From: Coriaria nepalensis | Taxonomy: Eukaryota > Streptophyta > Magnoliopsida > Cucurbitales > Coriariaceae | Length of the DNA: 64,000 nt | Direction of reading: 5' to 3' | Assembly (NCBI GenBank): GCA_027186245.1 | Contig: CP114481.1 | Coordinates: 57,110,569 to 57,174,568, forward strand | Part shown: positions 56,401 through 64,000 of the stretch, piece after piece | Position numbering within the stretch: position 1 is the first letter of the stretch | Layout of the letters: the number at the start of each line of letters is the position of its first letter | The notes under the pieces: model-generated | Seen by the model: the letters and a program-made list of their open reading frames with translations, nothing else | What the model was told of the DNA's origin: nothing | The model's database searches: none | Program-made: the position numbers and the translations under genes

Positions 56401-59400
56401 TATGTGGCAGGAACTGCCGCGAGTGGTGAGGTAAGGGCGCCGTGGGCTGATTTTAGGGTTCCGGCGGAACCCCCATGGGCGGGCCAAGGGCAGTACGCGG
56501 GCACACCAGGCAGAATGGGTGTGGATCCACAGATTCGCAAATTGAAGATGCCTATCTTCGAAGGCGAGGATGTGGCGGCATGGGTTTATAGGGTGGAAAG
56601 GTACTTTGAGGTTAATGGATTATCGGAAGGGGAAAAACTGCAGGCAGCCGGTCTATGTTTGGAGGGGCCGGCGTTGTCATGGTTTCAATGGTGTGGGCAC
56701 CGCCGACCCATGGGGTCATGGACGGATTTTAAAGAAAGGGTGATGGTAAGGTTTCGGACTTCTCACGATGGCGACTTATATGAACAGTTCTTGGCACTCC
56801 GCCAAGAGGGGACAGTGTGGGAATACCGAGAGAAGTTCGAGTTGCTTTCCGGGCCATTAATGAGCGTCCCTCCGGAAATCTTAGAGGGAAATTTTTTAAA
56901 AGGGTTGAAACCGGAAATTCGGACAGCATTGAGGTTATTACGGCCCAAGGGACTAGAGGAGTATATGGACTTGGCTGTACAAGTGGAGGAGAAGAAAAAT
57001 GCAAAAAAACAGCAAAGGAGCAGCCATGGCAGTTTTGTTCACAAAGGTTATTCCGGGACTCATAGCCCTCGGACGCAAACTGTCACCGTCGGTAGGGAAG
57101 CTCCGGGAGAGAGGAGAGCCGGGTACCGTCCGGAAGGGAATTTCAAAAGACTAACGGAGACAGAGATTGCGAACAAACGAGCAAAAGGGTTGTGTTTTCG
57201 TTGTGACGAGAAATTTTCGCCGGGGCATCGTTGTAAGGAGAGGAGACTCCAAGTGCTAATGGTTGATGATGAGGAGGAAGAGATGGTAGAAACGGATGAT
57301 GAGGGAGAGGAGAATCCGATGCATCACCACCTAGATTTAGCCGAAGTGTCGCTTAATTCGGTGGTCGGATTTACACCCTACCACACCATGAAGTTGAAAG
57401 GGGAAATTCAAGGGCAGAGTGTAGCGGTTCTTATCGACAGTGGGGCTACCCACAATTTCATCTCTAACCGCGTGATTACGGAACTGGGACTAGAATTGGC
57501 GAATACAGGCAGCCACGGGGTAACCTTGGGAACGGGTACTACGGTACGAAGTGCGGGTTCCTGCAAAAACTTGCGGTTGACGATGCAAGGGTTGGAGGTA
57601 ATTGACGACTTCTTGCCTTTGGATTTGGGCAGTTCAGATGTGATCTTGGGAATGAAATGGTTGAGCTCGATGGGTGAAATGACAGTGAACTGGAAATTGT
57701 TGAGGATGCGGTTTCGTAGTAAAGGGCAAACCGTGAGACTAGAAGGAGATCCGAGTTTGTGTAAGACTCTAGTGGGCTTGAAAACTATACTGCAAACTAT
57801 CGAGCGCGAAGGACAAGGGTTCCTGATCGAAGTAAATCCGCAAATGGGTAAGGATACGAAGGGGTGCCGCGCGGTGGAAGAGGCGGTGCGGGTAGTAGTG
57901 GACCGCTTTAGCGATGTATTCTGTATGCCCGTAGGGCTGCCCCCACAAAGAGATCACGAGCATGCTATAGTATTGAAAGAGGGGATGTCGCCAATTAGCG
58001 TGCGACCTTACCGATATCCGCAGGCACAGAAAGATGAGATTGAGAGACTAGTGCAAGAAATGTTAGAAGCCGGCATTATACAGCCTAGTATGAGTCCTTT
58101 CTCTAGTCCAATTTTGTTGGTCAAGAAGAAAGACGAAAGTTGGCGGTTTTGTGTGGATTATCGGGCTTTGAACAAAGGGACCGTACCAGATAAATTTCCT
58201 ATTCCGGTCATCGACGAACTATTGGATGAGTTACACGGAGCTTGCGTGTTCACCAAATTAGATTTGAAGTCAGGATATCACCAAATTAGAATGCGGAGAG
58301 AGGATGCGGCTAAGACAGCTTTTCGGACCCATGCGGGGCATTATGAGTTCCTAGTGATGCCTTTTGGGCTCACCAACGCCCCGGCAACATTTCAGTCACT
58401 CATGAACAAGGTGTTTCAGCCGTACTTGAGGAAGTTCGTGCTCGTCTTCTTTGACGACATCTTGATCTATAGCCGCTCGACTGAGGAGCATTTGGACCAC
58501 TTGAAGGTCGTTTTAACGGAATTACAAGGTCATCAATTGTATGCGAATGAGAAGAAGTGCACCTTCGGGCAGCCTAGTGTGGAATATTTGGGCCACATTG
58601 TTTCGGTTGAGGGGGTTTCGGCCGATCGGGCAAAGGTGGCGGCAATGCTGGATTGGCCAGTACCGAAGACATTGAAGGAATTGCGGGGCTTCTTGGGGTT
58701 AACCGGTTATTACCGCAAATTCGTCAAGGGTTATGGTACAATCGCGGGGCCTTTAACGGATCTACTCAAGAAAGATAACTTCCGTTGGGGCGAATTGGCG
58801 GCAAAAGCTTTCGACAAATTAAAGCAAGCAATGGCTAGTGTTCCGGTACTCGCTTTGCCGGACTTCACGGCGACTTTTGTAGTAGAAACCGATGCATCGG
58901 GCTATGGGTTAGGGGCTGTCCTCATGCAGAATCAGCGACCGATTGCATATTTCAGTCAGGTTTTGACGCCGCGAGCTTGTCTTAAGTCTGTCTATGAACA
59001 CGAGCTCATGGCCATTGTGTTTGCGGTGCAAAAATGGAGGCCGTATTTGTTGGGTCGGCGGTTTATCGTCCGCACGGATCAGCGGAGCTTGAAATATCTG
59101 TTGGAACAACGTATGGTGGCGGAAGATCATCAACGTTGGCTGTCCAAACTGTTGGGCTACGATTTTGAAATACAGTACCGGCCGGGGTTGGAAAATCGAG
59201 CTGCGGATGCGCTGTCCAGGCGCGTAGATGGGCCCCAGTTAGCGGCAATATCGCTCCCGCAGCTATTTGATATAGAGGGGCTCGAGTCGGAGGCGGCGGC
59301 AGACTCGGAGTTGAGAAAAATCAGAAAGGCTATTGAGGAGGGCAATGACGGGTACCCCGAGTACTCGGTAGTGGGGGGTCGGTTACTTTATCAAGGGCGT

Positions 59401-62400
59401 ATAGTGATTCCGAAATCGTCGGTGCATATACCACAGTTGTTACAGGAGTTCCATGGTAGCGCAATTGGAGGCCATTCAGGAGTGTTGAAAACTTACAAAC
59501 GCTTGGCGGCCGAATTGTATTGGGTGGGGATGAAGACTGATGTGGAGCGATTCGTGGCAAGTTGCGATGTTTGCCAACGACACAAGTATGCGGCCATGTC
59601 ACCGGCGGGGCTGCTCCAACCCTTACCGTTGCCGGAAAAAGTTTGGGCTGAGGTGAGTATGGATTTTATCAAGGGGTTACCGCGATCGGAAGGGTATAGG
59701 GTCATTTTGGTGGTGGTTGACCGTCTGAGCAAGTATGCCCATTTTGTGCCTCTTCGGCACCCTTACACAGCTGTGACCGTAGCCTCAGTGTTCATGAGGG
59801 AAGTTGTCCGTTTACACGGAGTGCCGGAAGCTATTGTCTCGGACCGCGACAAGATTTTTTTGAGCCAATTTTGGAAGGAATTATTTCGATCACAAGGGAC
59901 GGCGTTGAAAAGGAGTTCTGCTTACCACCCGCAAACGGATGGCCAAACGGAAGTGGTTAACCGCTGCCTGGAAACGTACTTGCGGTGTTTTGTGTCGGAC
60001 ACCCCTCGACGTTGGGTGCAATGGTTGTCTTGGGCCGAGTATTGGTACAACACGTCATTTCACACAGCTTCGCAGACCACCCCTTTTCGCATTCTCTACG
60101 GCCGCGACCCGCCCCCGCTAGTCCGTTATGGTCATCGCACCACCCCGGTCTCACAGGTGGAACAATACTTAGAGGCGCGGGATGACACGTTAGAGGAACT
60201 GAAAGGGCACTTAGCAAAGGCTCAACAAAGGATGAAACGGGAAGCCGATAGGCATCGGCGGGAGGTGCACTTCGAGATAGGCGATTGGGTTTTCTTGAAG
60301 CTTCGGCCATATAGACAGAAATCCCTAGCTAGGAGGAGGAATGAGAAATTATCAGCTCGTTATTTTGGCCCGTACAAAGTGGTTGCGCGGATTGGGACAG
60401 TCGCTTACCGACTTGATCTACCGGCTACGGCGGCGATTCACCCGGTATTTCACGTATCTCAACTCCGAAAAGCCATTGGTTCTCATGGGGCTTCTCCGAC
60501 AATACCACCTAACTTGACGGCCGATTTGGAAGTGTTGTTGGAACCGATTGAGCTATGTGGCGTTCGACAAGGGACGTCGGGGAGGAAGGATACATGGGAA
60601 GTCTTGATTAAGTGGAGGAATCTGCCGGTCCACGATGCAACATGGGAATCATACGAGTTCATCGCACAACAATTTCCGGATTTCCACCTTGAGGACAAGG
60701 TGTCTCGTTGGGAGGGGAGTAATGTTAGACCATCAATTATTCATACTTATGTTAGGAGAAATAAAGCCTAGCATAACATAGTTATTATTAGTATTAGTCT
60801 TACTACTAGTATTATTATAAGGATTATTGTTATGAGGGGTATTTTGGTAATTGTTTGTAGTAGGATAATAAGCAGTTGAAGGGTTAGGGTTGAGGTATTC
60901 AGAAAGTTTGGGGAGTAAGGACTCTTAGGGAGAGACGGCCTACCTCTCGAATAGTAGGTCATCCTATGTTAGTTTGATTATTCGATTATCGAAGAATAAA
61001 GTTTTGCCCTAGTCGTAATTATCTAGACCGGGTCCTATCAGTTACCTCTTTGTGTTGAAGAGGAAGAGTTGACATATATATGGCATAGATAGGAAGGTAG
61101 GTAGGAAAACTATGCATGTATGGATGGATGAATGAATATGGTAAAAGATGAGAATTTCTTGAGAAAGCAATTATAACCCATACAAAAAACTAAGCCTCCC
61201 CACATGACTTGCCTGTGGTTTCTCACTTCCACAGCAGCATCAGAGTTTTTAAGCATGACAATTAGCCACTCAAGATTCTCGCGTCTCATTTTGGCTGCAT
61301 CTCCTGCAATATGTACAGCATTATTACCTTCATCATCCTGAAAAAAATGAACAAGAGCTTACTTAATACTTATTATTGGAAGGAAGGGAAATTGGTTAGT
61401 CGTAGTTAGCAAAGAGGGAGGGAGGTACTATATAAATAAATCTGAATTTGTTTCTATTATTATAACTCTTCAATTATTCCAACTACTTTCCTAGTGAAGA
61501 AGTATCCAAACTTTGACCCAATCTTTGATGACATAATTAAAAACAAGAAAAAGATTACTATATAACTGAAAAAATTACCAACCGAGAAAGAACGATTACT
61601 TTTTAGAGAGAGGGACTCATTGAATGTGAACAAACCTGCATGTTATAATTCGCCCCAGAAGAAAGAAGAAATCCAACACATAAGTTTGCCCCTCTAGCTA
61701 ATGCAACATGAAGGGGTATTGCATTGTGCACACTCCGGATGTTCACATCCACTCCAGCATCGAGAATAATCTGCACAAATGTTTAATTAAAAAGAAAAGT
61801 AAATAATAAAGAAGTAATAAGTTGAAAAATTAAGTGAGGATAAACAAATAGCTGCATCAATAGATTGTAGAAATTCGAGTTTCCAACAATTTAGTAAAGA
61901 AAGGTAAGTAGTGATGGTAAGGAGGTAAGCGATTCTGTGTACCTTAACCAACTCAACATCATTAGCCATCGCAGCAGTGTGCAGAGCTGTCCGCCTGTGC
62001 TGGGCATCCTGTGCAGTTGGATCTGCTCCAGCAGCAAGCAGTATCTGTACTAATTCTCTTCCCTCTATGAGAAACGTTGGAAAAAATGAATGACATGATT
62101 ACGGCATACAGATGAACAGAAAATCAAATTAAAATATTATATAATCTGACATAGATATACTGACCCACAATATGGATACTGAACGGGGTACAGTTTTAAT
62201 ATCCAAGCCAACTTACCTATAAGGCGTACTAGTGTCGACAAACATGAAATGATATATTATCAAACTACATTTGACATTTTCATGATAGAGAATGAATTGA
62301 TAATTATCTGAACAGCTTTATCGACTGTTTCAATTAAAGAGTTTTAGAATTACCACTTTCATGGTCTTTCTTTAGAGCAGCTGCCATGCACAATGCAGTC

Positions 62401-64000
62401 CCCACTGGGGATAATATATCAATTGCATCACCAATCTCTTCATGAGTTGCAACTTCCACCCACCTTTTCACAACAGCTACATTCCAAGTTGCCACACACA
62501 AGTGCAATGGTCTGAAACCCAAAAAAGTATCGTTTTGAAATTTCCCGACAACAATTAGAAGAAAAGATATGGTCTAAAAATACCCAGTACTCAGTAATGC
62601 AGTCATTTGAGAGATGAAAGAGCAGAAAACTACACATATGCCCAATTAATAGTATAAAAATACCCAGCACGCACTAATGCAAAGTGAGCAGAAAGCCTCA
62701 GATGCAGCATCTGAATATGAAACAGAAGAATTTGCACTTACGTCAGGTTTTTTGAGTTTGAAATGGCCATTGACCTACAGCCTCCATTTTCCAGTATGAC
62801 GAGAGCACAGTCAGTATATTTCTTGGCCACTGCTCTGTGCAGTACAGATTCACCTTCATCATCCACTGCATTGGGATCTGCTCCAGCCAATAACAACTCC
62901 TATTTGTTTACAACAAAAAAATCAATTTTTGTGTGAGAAAGTGAAGGGGTGGAAATGAAAGGGGAAATAAACAAGGGGGGCAAAGTGAGAAATTCAGATG
63001 AAGAGAGTCATGAAATCTTTAAAGTTAACTAAAGACCTACACGCATGCAATCAGGCTGGCCATGGTATGCACAAACATGAGCAACGGAGGGACCAAAGCC
63101 TTCTCTCAACCCCGATCTGACATTGGCACCTCTTTCAATGAGAACACGAACACATTCTGGGGATCCTGCAGCTAATGCGAAAACAAGTGGTGGATCGCCA
63201 TCTTTGTCCAAAACATCAACATTTGCCTCCCTGTACTCCAAAATAGCTTCTAAGAGATCTACACTACCACGTCTACAAGCTAAGTGGAGAGCCGTTTGTC
63301 CATCAGCATTCTGAGCTACTAATAGTGAAGGGATCAGGCTGCTACCATTTCTCGATGCAGCTTTTGCAAGCAGATCTCTGCATAAGCAAGGAAAGTATAG
63401 GTAGAAGATAGCATGTAAGTTTTCTTTTTCAAAAGAATTAAGGGCCTCCTATTAGCTTAGCTTACAGAGGTTCTTATCGAATCACCTCACCTAACACCAC
63501 TAACATCCCCACCAGACACAAGTCGATGTAAATAGTTGGGATTATCGTGAAAAGTTTCCAAATCAGGTATAGGCGATGGTTCTATCACTTGGGATCCAGA
63601 GCATTTAGCAGAGTCACTGAAACTACAAAAATTAAAGGGTGAACCTTTTGTCCAAAAACCAGCACAAAAGCATCAGTCATGGCTTTATGCCAGTACCTTC
63701 ACAACTGGAAACTAATAGAATCCACTTACAATATAAAACATAACGAGCAATAAAAGAAAAGGGTCACAGTCAAAGATCTTACTTTTCTGGGCTCTCAGGA
63801 GGGCTGCGTGGTATCTCCTGCAAATGGTGAAGGAATGTTGATAACATTGCATTGAATGTCGGCCTTCGAGCAGCCTTGAATTGCAGGCACTCACCAATCA
63901 TCTTCCACAGTTCCCTGGGTATTCCAACACCTACAACGCTTGCATACTGGGGAGGCAGTTTTCGAGCCTTGACAACAGCTCGGTAAATTTCCTCTGCACT
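52110..64000 (-). CDS. KEG: KEG (KEEP ON GOING) E3 ubiquitin ligase, C-terminal part
   Basis: Fourteen exons (transcript order): 64000-63783 (partial), 63622-63491, 63377-63041, 62899-62742, 62511-62354, 62064-61943, 61770-61636, 61337-61213, 55383-55279, 55182-54949, 54828-54495, 54390-54202, 54102-53797 and 53330-52110, giving the last 1257 residues; the RING finger and most of the kinase lie beyond the window. KEG ubiquitinates ABI5 and other targets at the trans-Golgi and early endosome, restraining abscisic acid signalling. Seen: the kinase C-lobe (GIPRELWKMIGECLQF), an ankyrin-repeat block (exons 63377 to 61213, such as DGQTALHLACRRGSVDLLEA) and twelve HERC2-like repeats (each starting F-x-VGDWV or similar, with a PxxGW core), the number known for KEG. 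The intron 61212-55384 has a GC donor and holds the chromovirus; without it the intron would be about 390 bp. Confidence 0.95.
53388..53422 (+). repeat. (AC)n(AT)n compound microsatellite
   Basis: About ten AC units followed by about eight AT units in the KEG intron between 53797 and 53330. Confidence 0.9.
55430..55530 (+). repeat. Possible tRNA-derived SINE fragment
   Basis: GTAGCTCAAATGGTAG near 55437 resembles a tRNA A box, and GGTTCGGGA near 55498 loosely resembles a B box, about 58 bp apart. No poly-A or T tail and no target duplication were recognised, so this is only suggestive. Confidence 0.25.
55601..55605 (+). other. 5-bp target-site duplication (left)
   Basis: GTTAC directly precedes the 5' LTR; the same five bases follow the 3' LTR at 61041-61045. 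This is the usual duplication size for Ty3/gypsy integrases. Confidence 0.95.
55606..55923 (+). repeat. 5' LTR (318 bp)
   Basis: Starts TGTTAGACCATC and ends GGGTCCTATCA. It appears identical to 60723-61040. A short minus-strand frame of 64 codons inside it is duplicated only because the LTR is. Confidence 0.96.
55927..55938 (+). promoter_or_regulatory. Primer binding site (initiator Met tRNA)
   Basis: TGGTATCAGAGC, complementary to the 3' end of plant tRNA-iMet, lies three bases after the 5' LTR. The gag-pol ATG follows only 12 bases later. Confidence 0.9.
55951..60771 (+). CDS. Chromovirus gag-pol polyprotein
   Basis: A single 1606-aa frame without stop or frameshift. N-terminal coiled coil (residues 1-50) and a Gly-rich stretch; Gag capsid domain about 195-350 (KMPIFEGEDVAAWVYRVERYF); zinc knuckle CFRCDEKFSPGHRC near 414; aspartic protease LIDSGATHNF near 495; reverse transcriptase with LDLKSGYHQI and FDDILIYS (catalytic DD near 835); RNase H ETDASGYGLG near 979; integrase zinc domain H-x6-H ... 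C-x2-C near 1168-1205; catalytic Asp in MDFIKG (about 1238), Asp in SDRD (about 1297) and Glu in DGQTEVVN, with exactly 35 residues between the last two; C-terminal chromodomain (IKWRNLPVHDATWE, about 1552). All key residues are present. The stop codon lies inside the 3' LTR. Confidence 0.96.
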   Translation: MAAKKVEALEEKLESEVMAIKTSIEERFATVQQQFAQQNSSLEAILGKLTELQFRSPSNPDQLVGGHGRSAGDTAGEGSQGSRSGGERAARGKRAVDGAVEGAGVDGQLREEFGGELGEGSGTTAQPWGTAGRFQFGHGEKGAEQGPAGGYVAGTAASGEVRAPWADFRVPAEPPWAGQGQYAGTPGRMGVDPQIRKLKMPIFEGEDVAAWVYRVERYFEVNGLSEGEKLQAAGLCLEGPALSWFQWCGHRRPMGSWTDFKERVMVRFRTSHDGDLYEQFLALRQEGTVWEYREKFELLSGPLMSVPPEILEGNFLKGLKPEIRTALRLLRPKGLEEYMDLAVQVEEKKNAKKQQRSSHGSFVHKGYSGTHSPRTQTVTVGREAPGERRAGYRPEGNFKRLTETEIANKRAKGLCFRCDEKFSPGHRCKERRLQVLMVDDEEEEMVETDDEGEENPMHHHLDLAEVSLNSVVGFTPYHTMKLKGEIQGQSVAVLIDSGATHNFISNRVITELGLELANTGSHGVTLGTGTTVRSAGSCKNLRLTMQGLEVIDDFLPLDLGSSDVILGMKWLSSMGEMTVNWKLLRMRFRSKGQTVRLEGDPSLCKTLVGLKTILQTIEREGQGFLIEVNPQMGKDTKGCRAVEEAVRVVVDRFSDVFCMPVGLPPQRDHEHAIVLKEGMSPISVRPYRYPQAQKDEIERLVQEMLEAGIIQPSMSPFSSPILLVKKKDESWRFCVDYRALNKGTVPDKFPIPVIDELLDELHGACVFTKLDLKSGYHQIRMRREDAAKTAFRTHAGHYEFLVMPFGLTNAPATFQSLMNKVFQPYLRKFVLVFFDDILIYSRSTEEHLDHLKVVLTELQGHQLYANEKKCTFGQPSVEYLGHIVSVEGVSADRAKVAAMLDWPVPKTLKELRGFLGLTGYYRKFVKGYGTIAGPLTDLLKKDNFRWGELAAKAFDKLKQAMASVPVLALPDFTATFVVETDASGYGLGAVLMQNQRPIAYFSQVLTPRACLKSVYEHELMAIVFAVQKWRPYLLGRRFIVRTDQRSLKYLLEQRMVAEDHQRWLSKLLGYDFEIQYRPGLENRAADALSRRVDGPQLAAISLPQLFDIEGLESEAAADSELRKIRKAIEEGNDGYPEYSVVGGRLLYQGRIVIPKSSVHIPQLLQEFHGSAIGGHSGVLKTYKRLAAELYWVGMKTDVERFVASCDVCQRHKYAAMSPAGLLQPLPLPEKVWAEVSMDFIKGLPRSEGYRVILVVVDRLSKYAHFVPLRHPYTAVTVASVFMREVVRLHGVPEAIVSDRDKIFLSQFWKELFRSQGTALKRSSAYHPQTDGQTEVVNRCLETYLRCFVSDTPRRWVQWLSWAEYWYNTSFHTASQTTPFRILYGRDPPPLVRYGHRTTPVSQVEQYLEARDDTLEELKGHLAKAQQRMKREADRHRREVHFEIGDWVFLKLRPYRQKSLARRRNEKLSARYFGPYKVVARIGTVAYRLDLPATAAIHPVFHVSQLRKAIGSHGASPTIPPNLTADLEVLLEPIELCGVRQGTSGRKDTWEVLIKWRNLPVHDATWESYEFIAQQFPDFHLEDKVSRWEGSNVRPSIIHTYVRRNKA
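60709..60722 (+). promoter_or_regulatory. Polypurine tract
   Basis: GGGAGGGGAGTAA directly precedes the 3' LTR and would prime plus-strand DNA synthesis. It is also coding for the polyprotein C-terminus. Confidence 0.8.
60723..61040 (+). repeat. 3' LTR (318 bp)
   Basis: Same sequence as the 5' LTR by eye, followed by target duplication GTTAC at 61041-61045. It contains the last codons and stop of gag-pol (60769-60771). Confidence 0.96.
61041..61045 (+). other. 5-bp target-site duplication (right)
   Basis: GTTAC, identical to 55601-55605. Confidence 0.95.

Larger units (their letters stand above)
55606..61040 (+). mobile_element. Complete Ty3/gypsy chromovirus LTR retrotransposon
   Basis: A 5435-bp element with 318-bp LTRs, TG...CA ends, a 5-bp GTTAC target duplication, an initiator-Met tRNA primer site, a purine-rich tract before the 3' LTR and one gag-pol frame ending in a chromodomain. 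Compact size and short LTRs suggest the Reina group of chromoviruses (inference). It sits on the plus strand in an intron of KEG, antisense to the gene. By eye the two LTRs show no differences, so insertion is very recent and the element could be autonomous. Confidence 0.96.

Overview
The window is nuclear DNA of a flowering plant, most likely a eudicot. The evidence is GT-AG introns with AT-rich interiors, plant-specific families (NPF transporter, SRS/LRP1 factor, trihelix factor, AED3-like protease, MORN-repeat PIP5K, KEG) and typical plant transposons. The species cannot be named from sequence alone. Exon models were built by eye from splice sites and protein homology; each complete model has a length divisible by three.

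Layout. 1-3430: intergenic, possibly with the 5' UTR of a minus-strand gene leaving the left edge. 3525-5891 (+): NPF5-type transporter. 6617-11544 (+): the 3'-end-processing and flowering factor FY, 17 exons. 11930-12821: hAT transposon relic. 13290-20173 (+): GH2 beta-galactosidase, 17 exons, with an antisense LINE relic in one intron. 20820-31198: a decayed island holding a MULE (Mutator-like) relic, a LAF3-like amidohydrolase pseudogene and a broken SRS/LRP1 gene. 34698-31799 (-): MORN-repeat PIP5K. 37268-36458 (-): NAD(P)H:quinone oxidoreductase. 40191-42498 (+): hydroxyproline O-arabinosyltransferase. 44544-45958 (+): AED3-like aspartic protease. 47398-48569 (+): trihelix factor. 51429-49024 (-): TFIIIA, with a 5S-rRNA-mimic exon. 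64000-52110 (-): C-terminal three quarters of the E3 ligase KEG, with a complete Ty3/gypsy chromovirus (55606-61040) in one intron.

The host genes are independent housekeeping or regulatory loci, not a pathway. FY, the arabinosyltransferase and KEG lie in the same order as Arabidopsis FY, HPAT3 and KEG on chromosome 5 (recalled locus numbers), so the block is probably ancestral and was expanded here by transposons.

Most notable: (1) the chromovirus with visually identical 318-bp LTRs, a perfect 5-bp target duplication and one uninterrupted 1606-codon gag-pol frame, so a very recent insertion; (2) the TFIIIA cassette exon resembling 5S rRNA; (3) three GC-AG introns forced by reading frame, one of them the intron carrying the chromovirus; (4) an SRS gene that has lost zinc-finger cysteines and carries a stop codon. 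I found no clearly undescribed multigene system.
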